Source of the DNA: Yamagishiella unicocca
Taxonomy: Eukaryota; Chlorophyta; Chlorophyceae; Chlamydomonadales; Volvocaceae
DNA length: 64,000 nucleotides
Direction of reading: 5' to 3'
Assembly (NCBI GenBank): GCA_003116995.1
Contig: BDSL01000006.1
Location: 744,001-808,000, forward strand
Of this stretch, positions 11,966 to 23,463 are shown piece after piece. The notes beneath the pieces were generated by a model. That model did no database searches. It had not been told where the DNA came from and saw only the letters and a program-made list of their open reading frames with translations. Positions within the stretch are counted from its first letter, which is position 1. Each line of letters begins with the position of its first letter. The position numbers were made by a program, and so were the translations under genes.

Positions 11966-12433
11966 TTAGGCTGAGGTGAACTTGGTGACGGCCTTGGTCC
12001 CCTCCGACACCGCATGCTTGGCCAGCTCGCCGGGCAACACAAGCCGCACGGCGGTCTGGATTTCGCGAGACGTGACGGTGGGCTTCTTGTTATAGCGACT
12101 GAGCTTGGACGCCTCTGTGGCAACCTTCTCGAAAATGTCGTTGATAAAGCTGTTCATGATGGACATGGCCTTGGAGCTGATACCAGTGTCGGGATGAACC
12201 TGCTTAAGCACCTTGTAGATGTACAGCTTGTAGGTCTCGCCCTTGGTGGCCTTCTTGGCCTTCTTCTTCGGCTTGTCACCCTCCTCAGCAGCGGCGGGCT
12301 CCTTCGTGGCCTTCTTGGAAGGAGACTTCTTCACCTTCTTAGGAGCCTTCTCAGCTTTAGGTTTAGCCTCAGCCTTGGGTTCAGCAACCTCGGGCTGCGA
12401 AGCAACCTTCTCCTCCTTAGTCTTAGGTGCCAT
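11966..12433 (-). CDS. H2B: Histone H2B
   Basis: An intronless gene of 155 residues. It has a long Lys/Ala/Pro-rich N-terminal tail starting MAPKTKEEK, as in plants and green algae. The histone fold follows, with [19 protein letters not shown], then [18 protein letters not shown], and the C-terminal helix ending AVTKFTSA. The lysine ubiquitinated in other H2Bs is present in the AVTKF motif. I start at MAPK (12433) rather than the in-frame codon three triplets upstream because MAPK is the family N-terminus. It is divergently paired with H2A. Confidence 0.97.
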   Translation of the reverse strand: MAPKTKEEKVASQPEVAEPKAEAKPKAEKAPKKVKKSPSKKATKEPAAAEEGDKPKKKAKKATKGETYKLYIYKVLKQVHPDTGISSKAMSIMNSFINDIFEKVATEASKLSRYNKKPTVTSREIQTAVRLVLPGELAKHAVSEGTKAVTKFTSA

Positions 12434-12720
12434 GGCGAGCAACTGGGTGCGATGAACTAGTAAGAAGAAGGAATTAGTGCGATGAACTGGTAACGGGATC
12501 GATTTGGTTGTTCCACATGCAACAATAGACCAATTTAAACAGCGGCCGACCGTGTCCGGCGACCTCTCGGCCTCTGTTGCAACGACATAGTACGAGCATC
12601 GTTACCCCCCTGAGAAAGCGCAATTCCTTATTTATGAAGGCCGTGAAGGCCAGTACTCCATATTCACATTCACTGTTAATATATCATTGGAAACTATCTT
12701 CGCTTCATTTATATAACAAA
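12434..12720. promoter_or_regulatory. Divergent H2B/H2A promoter
   Basis: A 287-base spacer between the two start codons. It is AT-rich close to H2A (a TTAATATATCATTGG stretch near 12677, another AT-rich run just before the ATG). Shared divergent promoters are the norm for volvocine histone pairs and allow S-phase co-expression. Confidence 0.7.
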
Positions 12721-13119
12721 ATGGCCGGTCGTGGAAAGGGCAAGACCGCTGGCAAGAAGGCCGTGAGCCGCAGTTCCAAGGCGGGCCTGCAGTTCCCTGT
12801 CGGCCGCATTGCGCGCTACTTGAAGAAGGGCAAGTACGCGGAGCGCGTCGGAGCCGGCGCGCCTGTGTACCTCGCCGCGGTGCTCGAGTATCTAACCGCT
12901 GAGGTGCTTGAGCTGGCCGGTAACGCAGCTCGTGACAACAAGAAGAACCGCATCGTCCCTCGTCACATCCAGCTGGCCATCCGCAACGATGAGGAGCTGG
13001 GCAAGCTTCTGGGCGAGGTGACCATCGCGTCTGGTGGCGTTCTGCCCAATATCCACGCAGTTCTGCTACCCAAGAAGTCTAAGGGCGGCAAGGCCGAGGA
13101 TGGCTCGGCGGCTGTTTAA
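12721..13119 (+). CDS. H2A: Histone H2A
   Basis: Intronless, 132 residues. [20 protein letters not shown] opens the tail, followed by [20 protein letters not shown] and the acidic-patch region within [20 protein letters not shown]. The C-terminus [15 protein letters not shown] has no SQEF/SQEY motif, so this is canonical H2A and not H2A.X. The start is the ATG at 12721; upstream in-frame codons belong to the leader. Confidence 0.97.
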   Translation: MAGRGKGKTAGKKAVSRSSKAGLQFPVGRIARYLKKGKYAERVGAGAPVYLAAVLEYLTAEVLELAGNAARDNKKNRIVPRHIQLAIRNDEELGKLLGEVTIASGGVLPNIHAVLLPKKSKGGKAEDGSAAV

Positions 13120-13155
13120 GCAACCTCTCCTTGGACTGCCATCTTCTATCAACCC

Positions 13156-13171
13156 GGTGTTTCTCAACACC
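13156..13171 (+). terminator. Histone 3'-end palindrome of H2A
   Basis: GGTGTT-TCTC-AACACC, perfect 6-bp stem, 37 bases after the H2A stop. Confidence 0.9.
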
Positions 13172-13599
13172 ACCACAAACCGGATGTCCTTTCGCAAATG
13201 TTGCATTATTCTTAATTTTATGCTATTCGCAGGTGTACTCTGCATAATCGCCTGGCACATTTTCAAACTCTGCCGTGATTTTCCGTCGTGTCGGCATCAA
13301 CAGCCACCAAGATCATCGAACGAATGTAATTTGTCCTAGAAGTATAATGACCGTATCAGAGAGCCAGCCTGCTGGCACCACACAACCACACGTAAAGGCC
13401 ACAACCAAAAACCCTTGCTGCTGTGACATGCACATACCGGTATGCGGTTTCGCCTTAGCCTTCTGAAGGGATAGGCTCGAAAGGGGCGACAAAACCCCCG
13501 AGCTTTCGGTTACAGTCGGTTTTATGACATCCGATGACATTTAGCAGACGGTTGTGACAGCTGCAGGCCCATCCAAGGGTTGCCGCTAGTACTTCGCGT
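13172..13599. other. Spacer after histone H2A
   Basis: About 430 bases with no supported gene. One TACCGGTA palindrome lies at 13435-13442. Confidence 0.5.
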
Positions 13600-14313
13600 T
13601 CATGATGCTCCAATGCCAATTGTTCGCATGGGTTTCCGCCACAGACAGTCCTGGGAAGTGCGCGCTGAGGCGTATTCCCGGGAGGCGAGCGGCACGACCG
13701 TGTAAGCGGCACAGAGCCGGAGGATCTCAGCCTCTCGTTGCTCGTCTCCAGGCTCGTTGTCCTGACGGGCCCTCTCTGCAGGGGGATCATAGCTGTCCGA
13801 CATCCCGGGACCCTCCCCAGCAGTGGCCAGGTCACTTCCGGCAGCACTTTCGGTGGCGTCCGATTTGGCTACGGCGGCTGCAGTCCAAAGCGGCCGCTGG
13901 TCTGGTCCCAGTCCATCGTCGGCGGCAAGAGCTCCCAGCACGTCAGCACCCGCCGGCGTCGGCGCCGCCATAGACGCCGCGATCGCCGCCAGCTTCTTGT
14001 GCTTCTTCGACAGCTGCTTCTGCTGCTGTGGTTGCTGCGGCTGTGGAGGCGGCGGCTGCTCTACTTGCCGCTGTCCTACTTCCTGGTACGCGCCGTCCAC
14101 TTGCTGCTGCGCTTCCGGGTCGTACTGGATTGGCAACGCCCCGTCCTTCTTCGGCAAATGCAGCGCTGCAAGCCGACGCGAGATGGCCGCGGTGTGCTGT
14201 CGTACGTCCAGTTCCGGCCCCTGCGCGCCGTACAGTGTACCGGTACGCCTCACGTCCCAGCTCTGGTGTCGGCACACACAACACACACAACACAACAAGC
14301 CACGCGACAACAT
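13600..14313 (-). CDS. Unassigned protein, probably the 3' part of a gene
   Basis: A minus-strand frame open for 237 codons. From about 14232 it looks coding: LYGAQGPELDVRQHTAAISR, an amphipathic helix with LHLPKKDG, then YDPEAQQQVDGAYQEV, a Gln/Pro run, LSKKHKKLAAIAASM and a long acidic/Ala-rich tail ending MRTIGIGAS. The first 20 or so codons come from a CA-rich stretch and are Cys-rich nonsense. The true start is probably an upstream exon that I could not find, or the gene is a 5'-truncated copy. I do not recognise the family. A TACCGGTA palindrome overlaps the likely exon start (14238-14245). Confidence 0.4.
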   Translation of the reverse strand: MLSRGLLCCVCCVCRHQSWDVRRTGTLYGAQGPELDVRQHTAAISRRLAALHLPKKDGALPIQYDPEAQQQVDGAYQEVGQRQVEQPPPPQPQQPQQQKQLSKKHKKLAAIAASMAAPTPAGADVLGALAADDGLGPDQRPLWTAAAVAKSDATESAAGSDLATAGEGPGMSDSYDPPAERARQDNEPGDEQREAEILRLCAAYTVVPLASREYASARTSQDCLWRKPMRTIGIGAS

Positions 14314-15098
14314 GCGACCATGTGCGTGGCGGCCGCATCAGGCTACATGCACACGGCGCGGACTGTGGGCCTTATGTGCTCCTGTTGCAAGCACTTCCGG
14401 TGACCAGGCCGCGGCAGCCCAGGTCAGCGCCATGCAATTCCGTTCCGATGCAAAATCACCCCGTTCCCGCGAGGACCACACCACGCAATCGACGACATGC
14501 ATAGTGCTAGTGCTTGGGGCCCCAGGTTCTTGTTCAGTCGTAATTGTGTACCGTAATGATAAGGGCTGTGCTCTTAAACCGACATGAACACATATATAGC
14601 ATATGGGGCCACGTAGTTGTACGCTGTGGGCGACCACAAGCCTGTTCACCGACATTGCCGCTGCGTACGACCACAAGGCCCTCGCGCCGTCCGCACCCTC
14701 ACTCCTGATAGATCCCCATCCCTAGGGTGCATTACGCAGGTACACACCCATACCCTAACACCCTCCGACGTTTTGGAATACTAAATTGCAAGGATCAGGC
14801 CGTATCCTGCCGCCTTTATATTCATCCTCGAATGAGCAAGGTCCAGTACGCAGTCCTAATGCATGTGTGTCGTCAGTCTTCCATACCCCCATCGGGGGAA
14901 AACGTACGGAGTCGGTGACCCAGAAGAGTATAATCAAAGTGAAAGCCATGTGCTCAGGTATGATACGCCTGCAGGCATACATGCCACGATAATCCTATAT
15001 ATGGTTATCTGCGTATGACTCCTTAAGAGGCTCGCGATGGCTATGTGGCAACGATGGTGCGGCCTGTGGACATACACCGATTCTACCCGCAAGCCAGC

Positions 15099-15155
15099 AG
15101 TGCCCCTTCCCACCGAACGACTAAAGTGCAGTGCCCCTTCCCACCGATCGTCTAA
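15099..15155. repeat. Imperfect direct duplication of about 27 bp
   Basis: AGTGCCCCTTCCCACCGA occurs twice, 30 bases apart, each followed by a similar CG(A/T)CTAA-type sequence. Confidence 0.75.
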
Positions 15156-15999
15156 GGCACCTGGGATATGTTCATCGCGATGTGCGGCTTGCAATTGCGA
15201 ACGAGGAAGACGCACGTGTCATGGAGACGCAAGGCACATATATGCGTGTCGCACAACAGCTGATTGGATACTGGATACGGGTCAGACAGCGTTTGCCCTC
15301 CCTGTCTGACGGGTTTCATGACGGCAAAATTAAAACGAAGAGCGAGGTCCTCCGCAGCTCCTATCATTGCTTAAGTGACATGCATACCATCTGCAGCTTG
15401 TGCCAAAGCGCGTCTGGGACGAATGAAGTACCTTCGCTGAGCAATTCAAATTGGTACCCTGCATAGGGATTGTTGTAACCCGCCTCTGGCAATTATAGTA
15501 ACGTGCGTGTCATCCCTGTAGCCTCGTGTCTGGCAACAAGGGGGTTTTGCACACCAGCAATCCTTGGGCCAGGTAGGACCAGGTAGCGCCACATTAGCAC
15601 AGCGCCCATACTGCAGTCCAACACATAACTGTTTAAACATTATGCGATAATGGGACTTTTATGGTCGACAAGGGCGGGCGTCGCCAAGGGCGGACTGCGT
15701 CAATAAAGTCGGCGGCAGATGAACGAAGTACAACGATTAGCCGTGACCATCCCCGAGGCCTTGTCCAGCGGCCGAATGATAGGCAAAAAATCGGGTAAAG
15801 ATTGCATCCAATAGGCGCCGAACGGGCGGTTTAGTTCTGTCGAAGACTAACAGCCATGGACCGTACGGAGGTTATGAGTAGTGCATATACAGTATACGTC
15901 ATGTCGATGGATTTTGGCGCGCGAATTTTGACTCCGTTGACCCTGCAGGGCCCACGGCTTGCGCTACACTGTAATACCGGACCATAAACCTGATACCGA

Positions 16000-16008
16000 T
16001 ATAAAAAG
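16000..16008 (+). promoter_or_regulatory. TATA box of the pherophorin gene
   Basis: TATAAAAAG lies 68 bases before the pherophorin ATG. Its sequence and spacing fit a strong TATA promoter with a short leader. Confidence 0.6.
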
Positions 16009-16076
16009 CACGCCTGCCGTGTAACCTCCACAAATTATACCTCTCTGTTGCTCGTCCACCCTGCCCCCCATCCACG

Positions 16077-18834
16077 ATGTTACCCTCGGTGTGCTGGTTA
16101 GCTTCCGCACTGGCCCTCACATTGTGAGTAATTAGCTCACAGATAATTATACAGTTCCACGTGGCAGCCAGCGCCTAATTGAAACTTTTTTGTTGTTATT
16201 GCTCCATGTTGCTACCAGTAAAAACGCAACTAGTTCCACAGCAATTACGTTTGGGTCTGTTCTACGCCATGCCTCCTTTCCAATGCGCGATGAAATTAGC
16301 CGCTGCCCTACCCCTTTTTGCGTCCGATTGCTCGTCCAGGGCCGCTACAGTGCACGCTGAGGTAGGCATCCGCGAGCAGACTGGACTCTACCCGGACTTC
16401 CCCTACTATCCGTGCGAGACCGGAGAGTCGGCATACAGCTTTTCACCAATTGTAAAGTCGGTGGGCGGCAGTCGCTACTGCTTTACCCTGAGGGTCAAGA
16501 ACTGCACCAACCCATGTTGCAAGACCGACCTCAAGAAGATAGAGGTGGGGAACAAATGGGCTCCGAATCCTTATTTATTCCAGCCGGACATACCTCGCCA
16601 GACCCACAGGCTGCCTCCCCTAAGCCTATGCCACTCCCTCTCATTCCTGCCGCCCATTCCCCTCGTACCGTGTCGCAGTTCAACGTGGATCCCAAGTGTG
16701 CTGTCTCCGGCTCCGAGCCCATAGCCACGGTGAACGCAGTGCCCGCCAAGGCCCTCATGTCATTCGACAAGCCCAGGGGCGGCTCCGTTGGCAGCACCGT
16801 GTTGCGCATGACGCAGCTGGGCCTCGGCCTGGGCAGCGACGGCGCAATCATCTGCGTCACTCTCAAGCGCAACGGCCAGGGCAAGGGCTGCACTTCCCTG
16901 GAGCAGCTTTGCGTGCCGCCAGCCGGCATGCCGCTTGGCGTCTGCACGACGGCCATGTTTGACAGCTCACTCGATTGCTGCCCGCTCTCCAACACGGGAT
17001 TCAAGCCTCCGCCTTCCCCGCGCCCGCCTTCACCGCGCCCGCCGTCGCCGCGTCCTCCGCCTTCCCCGCGCCCGCTGTCGCCACCCAGACCATCGCCGCC
17101 GCCTCCTAGCCCGCCGCCGCCATCACCTCCTCCCAGCACGCGTTGCAGCATTTGCTTCCACGCCGTCTTCGACGCCCCCAGCCGCGATCTTGCCAGCTAC
17201 CGCTTCGACCGAGCCAGCTGCGACCACCTCCAATTCGTGATGGCGACGCAGCTGAACAACCAGGTCATTGCAATGGGCCTCAGCCCCTTGGCCCGCTACT
17301 TCAACGTCGACGTGTGCGGCCCAACACAGATCAGCGTGTGTGGCACCTTTGCTTCCGCCGCGGATGCCAAGGCGATGGAGTCGTGGGTGCAGGAGATGGC
17401 GCCGCTCTGGCTGAACGACATGCCGGGCTTCTGCACGCCCACGACCCAAAACTACCATTTTCGGATGTACGCCGACGAGGGCAGCTGCATGGACATCGTC
17501 GCGATCGTGGCTTGTGCACCTGGAGACGCAAAGGTCCCACCCTGCGGGTAAGTGACCGAAGCGACTGCGCTTGCCTTTGTACCGGTATGCCCCCCCTGGA
17601 CCACCAATGGAGCTCCTTGACCATACCCGCTGGGGCGCCGCGCATCGGTGTTCGCCGCAGGTGCGATCAGACCAAGGGCATCACGCCATTCGCCGTTTCA
17701 CCCTTGGCTCTTGAAGTGCCCGGCCGAACAGCCCAGACCGTCGCCTACTGCTTCTATACCTCAGTTCTCCCGCTGGAGAGCCAGGTTGAGGTAAGGGCGC
17801 GCGTACGATACGCAGCCACACTGTTGATGAATGCAAGCAGTAGCGTCGACCTTGGTCCCTGAACAATCAATCGGCCAAGTAGCCGTCCTCCCACAAGGGC
17901 CAACGGCGCTTGGATCGGCGGACTTCGAGCTGCGTGACAATGCCGCCATCACCGTTCCCATGTCCTGTGGCCCTACAGGGCGATTGCGGACCGAGCACTG
18001 GCCTGCTCAAGGCTGAAATATGGGCCGGTGAGTACCCAAGCAGGAAGCGCTGCGCACGCAACGAAGCTGTCTGTTGGCATTACCTGTCCCGGTACCGGTT
18101 TTGTGGCAAGTGAGTAGCCGGTACAATACCGCCTGCTCATAAGCAAGCTGCTGCCCCCCTTTCGCCCATTTCTGCAGACGAGACCAAGCGGCGCAATGTC
18201 ACCGGCATCCGTGTCACGCAGCGCAACGGCCTGCCAACATGGGTGGCTCCCACATGGGGCGCCAAGGGAGACAATGTGATGAAGGGTGAGGAAAGATTGG
18301 ACAACCTAGATGGGGTTTGCCATCACCAGAGATACGCCCTGCCGAAAGCCTGCTTACCGCGCCAAGAAAGCAATGTTGGAGTCAAAAAAACTTCACCAGC
18401 TAGTCTTTGGATCCCTTTTGAGCTCCGCTATACACGTTTCCACACAACCCACCGTGCTCGCACCCGCTGCCGGATTCACTGCCTGGCCCCCCGTCGCCAG
18501 TTACTGCGCTCAATTGGAGCATGGATCAGGCAGACGGCGCAGAGATCTGCTTTGAGCTTCACAGAGGCGTCTACCTGGGAGACTTCTGCCTGAGCCAAGA
18601 CAGCAGCAGCAATGCATGGTGCGAGGGGCCTGAGGGTTCGAGGGCAGTGAGGTGGCAGAGACAGTTAATATCACCAACTGGTGCGTTTGTGTAGACGCGT
18701 TGCATGCCTGCTGTCCAAGGCCATCCGCTAAGTTGTTCCATGTTCCCCCCCCGCCCCATGATAGTTACATCTGGCTTTTCAACGCATTGAAGACCTGCTG
18801 CCCTTTGTACCGTGCGGAGCTGCCCAAGCCCTAA
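16077..18834 (+). CDS. Pherophorin-family extracellular matrix glycoprotein
   Basis: Eight exons join in phase: 16077-16123, 16340-16544, 16679-17547, 17661-17790, 17979-18027, 18178-18285, 18501-18618 and 18765-18834 (531 residues). A signal peptide (MLPSVCWLASALALTL) is followed by pherophorin domain I (FPYYPCETGESAYSFSPIV, RYCFTLRVKNC, LEQLC, DCCPLSN). A Pro/Ser/Arg linker of PPSPRPPSPRPP type spans about residues 194-238. Domain II follows (RCSICFHAVF, AYCFYTSVL, ICFELHRGVYLGDFCL, TCCPLYRAELP). These proteins are hydroxyproline-rich building blocks of volvocine cell wall and matrix; some are induced by sex inducer or wounding. The regularly spaced cysteines of both domains are kept. The small exon at 17979-18027 and the exon 2 acceptor were chosen by phase and family alignment. 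Confidence 0.9.
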
Positions 18835-20074
18835 GATTCCCATAACTAAGCGCCGCCTATGCGGTCGTCGCGTTCCTGAAAGCGTCGTGTGCAGATTCTT
18901 AGGGAATAGATTCTTTCAATGTTGTTCAATGTTGCAGATTCATCTTGGTTTCCAATTCATCCGGGTTTGCAATGTCAGATTCATGGGGAGAATCGTCATG
19001 TCATCAAAATTGATCCGGAAATTGAACGACATTATTCCATCATTAATGCAGTAATTTAGGGCAATAATTCAGTAAATTGACGTGTCCCAGTTCGCAGGCA
19101 TGCGCAGGGGAAGAGTTGCAATTAATGTAGGGATGCATACGCCGATGCTAGCGACGTTTCCAGTGCCATCCAGCGCTTCCCCAGGTTGCTTGATACGGAG
19201 TCTTTCCTGTGCTAGCCTGTGCAGCGGAAGTAGGTATGGAATTGGCCTAAGACAGGTTAGGTAAGGTAGACAATGCTGCAATGGCCGTTGAATGGGACGG
19301 ATGACCAGGATGATAACTATGATAATGCTGAGATGACCAGTTCGTACATTTCGCCTTTTTGTACACACATTAAGTACTAACTGAGCAATTCAACAGGATC
19401 ACGTTCAGCGAAGCTGTTTTACAATGCCTATGGAAGAACAGACGCGCGGCTTGGGGAAAGCAGGCATATTATTACACTTCCCGGCGATTAACAGTTCGAC
19501 GAGGGGGCCACTGATCCTTACCTCCTCCATCATGCATTCTCAATGCCACGGGTGGTGTGTAACATGCAATTCAGACAAATAGTGGCCTGGTGCCTGTCCA
19601 GGCCTGTCTCCAAAGCGGTGTCCAAGGGTCACATGCTGTTACGATATCCAACCGAAATCTGAACTTTTACTTCCGGCGATCTGGGAATGTCGAACTTGTA
19701 GGGGGCCGTGCAGGCAACCATTTAAAAAAACTGGGTAACGCTATGTGAATGGTTGAGATGACTGCTACGTGGGAGTTTTGAGGACTCTCCCCCCGAGTCT
19801 TCGGGACTCTCCTGCTCCAACCTTGCAGTTATTCTCACCTCATTCAATGCTGACCTGATTTCGGCATGAGGCTAGCAGGAACACGATCTGGATATGGGAC
19901 ACGGCCAGGGAGCTTTGCTAATTCAAAAAGGTTCAATGTATGGTGCCGCACCTAGACTATGCATTCCAAGTAAACATGTCGGTAACAGTTGGCGGTCGAG
20001 GTAGGGCACTCCAAACTGTCGCGACGGTACTGGCGAGAGGTATGATTGACATCAAGCAATTAGCGTCGGTGGGT
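18835..20074. other. Spacer between the pherophorin gene and histone H3
   Basis: About 1.2 kb with no coding frame I can support. It contains a short duplication (TTCAATGTTG twice near 18916) and should hold the pherophorin 3' untranslated region. Confidence 0.5.
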
Positions 20075-20090
20075 GGTGTTGATAAACACC
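20075..20090 (-). terminator. Histone 3'-end palindrome of H3
   Basis: GGTGTT-GATA-AACACC, perfect stem, 40 bases past the H3 stop on the minus strand. Confidence 0.9.
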
Positions 20091-20129
20091 GGGTAATTGA
20101 TGACGACAGCCAGATATCAAGCAGAAGGC

Positions 20130-21317
<1,188 letters not shown>

Positions 21318-21352
21318 TTTTGTAAGACGTCCTTTCGTTCGATCTCAAACCC

Positions 21353-21368
21353 GGTGTTTCTTAACACC
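21353..21368 (+). terminator. Histone 3'-end palindrome of H4
   Basis: GGTGTT-TCTT-AACACC, perfect stem, 36 bases after the stop. Confidence 0.9.
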
Positions 21369-22462
21369 ACCCATCGGAGCATTGAACCTTTTAATATATA
21401 TTATTAGAGAGTACATGGGTTGTGTTGCTGCACGCGCTTGCTGGTCTGGCAGGGTTCGGTGGTCTTGACTTCCTCTGATCATCACCGTGTTTTCCTTTTG
21501 TCTCTGCATTGGCATCTTTCGGATAGTTTCCGGACGTTTAACCTATCGGGCACATCGCTTGACAGTTGACACTCAAGGGAAGGAGAGCTCACCAGATTTA
21601 TAGAGGTAGACCGTCAAATTTCATCGGATTTTAAATAGGTGGGCTGAGCCCTTGCGCCACCTAGCTGCGTCACTTTCGGTGATACGCGATTATCCCGACG
21701 GTTCCACTTGGGGCCCACTGTAACAGTTACACCTTGAGGACTTACCAGAAGGGAGGCATTCTATAGAAACTATGCGTGTAAATCTGTACATATTCTCGAC
21801 ACAATGCAACGCTGGAATGGGCCATCTGGTATGCAGCAATACTGGAGAGGGTTGTCCTCATAGCACCTTTTGTTGCCTTTTGTTATGCTGAAATCGGGTG
21901 ATAGGCGGCGCAAGCAGTTGCACTAATTGCAACCAGTCGACCTTTGCCAAAAGGCGTTTCATCGGTATACCCCCGGCCGTCCAAGCGTGCCTGCATTGAA
22001 GGTGTAGCGGGACGAGGGCAGAGGACCAAGCCAAGGTCATTTGTAAAGCTAGGGCCTTACGAGCCCCTCCACACGCGCTGCGTACGTCTTATCCCGCCTG
22101 GCTGTAGGCACGTGTAGGAGCCGCTGGAGGGACGCTAATCCAATGATGGCAGTTTCGACCTGTTCCAAAATTTCAGGAGTCCATTCGGGGTCCTCAACCG
22201 CCGATAGACCAGCGAAATGGCAGTGTAGGGAATGGATTGGGACACTATTAATATATAGGTTGAAGAACGTGCATACCGGTATTCTGTCATAATACCGGTA
22301 CTCATATTCAAGCTGCATGGTTCGCGGAAGGCGCCAAACTCCGGGGCCCTATGTTACCTTGAAAGCGTCAGTTTTAAAACTGCAATGCCAATCCATCCTC
22401 TAAACATTTGCGAGGAATTTTTAATTTGGCTTCACGTGATTGCTTTGCCTAAGAACTGTGAG
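21369..22462. other. Spacer between the two H4 genes
   Basis: About 1.1 kb. A minus-strand frame ending at 22049 contains a plausible-looking stretch (AVEDPEWTPEILEQVETAII, then GLASLQRLLHVPTARRDKTY), but it has no clear start and matches no family I know. Two TACCGGTA palindromes lie at 22274-22281 and 22293-22300. The promoter of the H4 variant must be in the right-hand 200 bases. No divergent H3 partner is present. Confidence 0.5.
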
Positions 22463-22774
22463 ATGTCTGGCAAGGGCAAGGGCGGTAAAGGCCTTGGCAA
22501 AGGGGGCGCCAAGCGTCATCGCAAGGTCCTTCGTGACAACATTCAGGGCATCACCAAACCTGCAATTCGCCGACTGGCGCGGCGTGGCGGTGTGAAGCGC
22601 ATCAGTGGCCTCATCTACGAGGAGACGCGAACTGTGCTTAAGGATTTCCTGCGGAGCATCATTTGCGACGCGGTCACCTACACAGAGCACGGGCGCCGCC
22701 AGACCGTTAATGTTATGGACGTCATCTACGCGCTGAAGCGCAAAGGTCGCACCCTCTATGGCTTTGGAGGCTGA
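22463..22774 (+). CDS. Diverged histone H4 variant
   Basis: Intronless and exactly H4-sized (103 residues with Met), with no stop or gap. Relative to canonical H4 (numbering without Met) I count 13 changes: R3K, T60D, E63R, N64S, V65I, R67C, S69A, A76G, K79Q, T82N, A83V, V87I and Q93K. Residues 4-59, including tail lysines 5, 8, 12, 16 and 20, are unchanged. The changes cluster in the second half of the histone fold, which makes the H4-H2B interface and the L2 DNA contact. R3K removes the arginine methylated in other eukaryotes; K79Q removes a DNA-proximal positive charge. An intact frame and a histone palindrome downstream argue for a functional, replication-type gene. It stands alone, without an adjacent H3. 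Confidence 0.93.
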   Translation: MSGKGKGGKGLGKGGAKRHRKVLRDNIQGITKPAIRRLARRGGVKRISGLIYEETRTVLKDFLRSIICDAVTYTEHGRRQTVNVMDVIYALKRKGRTLYGFGG

Positions 22775-22820
22775 ACGACCCTTTAGGCTATCATAGGGCC
22801 TTAGTCACGGCCCCAACCCC

Positions 22821-22836
22821 GGTGTTTCTTAGCACC
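22821..22836 (+). terminator. Histone 3'-end palindrome of the H4 variant (one wobble pair)
   Basis: GGTGTT-TCTT-AGCACC. One stem position is T opposite G, so in RNA the hairpin keeps a G-U pair. It lies 47 bases after the stop. Confidence 0.85.
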
Positions 22837-23232
22837 ACCCACACGTATGACTTGAGGTCTGGGATGAAGGTGCAACTGGCCTGGCCAAAGGCAAACGGGT
22901 TGGGGATGACGCTAAAGATGTCACACATGCTCCCACCACGCTTTGTCCCTCGCAGCCTCATTTCCAGCTGCATAACACTGTTGCCTTCCATAATCTGGTC
23001 AGATACTACCAACCTGACGTCCCTCACGCCGGGATCAAGGAGGGCCTGCCTGCAAATGTTGATGCTGACCCATGGACCCATTCGCCAAGTTGTCCTCGAG
23101 CGCACTGTCCCGAAGAATGTTTGGGATATGGTTGTTTACACTGTACTTGTTACACCTCTATCGCGCGTTGTCCAAAATTTCCTGGCGGCAACCGAATCCT
23201 TGCACGCTGCATAGCAAGCACAAACACATCGT
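22837..23232 (-). other. Possible small minus-strand gene, convergent with the H4 variant
   Basis: Two minus-strand open stretches look coding. One begins MCLCLLCSVQGFGCRQEILD (ATG near 23229) and resembles a signal peptide. The other (about 23060-22840) reads INICRQALLDPGVRDVRLVV, then MEGNSVMQLEMRLRG and FAFGQASCTFIPDLKS. I could not join them with a certain splice. The second frame runs through the H4-variant palindrome to a stop at 22791. It could be a small secreted protein or a decayed exon; I recognise no family. Confidence 0.3.
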
Positions 23233-23463
23233 GAACAGCGCACACAAATAATCTTTATTCACATTACCTTTGAGAATTTTTCTAGTAAACCGCGTCCTGT
23301 TGTTGGTCGCGGCCTGATGCAAAACGACACCAACCACGAAACTCAAGTCATGCTGTGACAGCAGCTGCTACCAAAGAACTTACAAAGAACTGAACGTATC
23401 CCTTTCGTTGCACAAAATTTAACTACCCGCTGAAGACACCGCGCCGTCACCGACGCCGACGCC

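Larger units (their letters stand above)
14314..16076. other. Spacer upstream of the pherophorin gene
   Basis: About 1.76 kb. It includes a CA-rich stretch near 14276-14300 (at its left edge), an imperfect duplication of about 27 bases at 15099-15155, and the pherophorin promoter at its right end. No coding frame here is convincing on either strand. Confidence 0.5.

Noticed and set aside
12577..12720. N-terminal extension of histone H2A
   Set aside because: Upstream in-frame codons are AT-rich leader sequence; the conserved protein begins at the ATG at 12721.
22049..22318. Minus-strand ORF with a plausible helical C-terminal half
   Set aside because: No credible start, promoter or family match; kept only as a remark in the spacer description.
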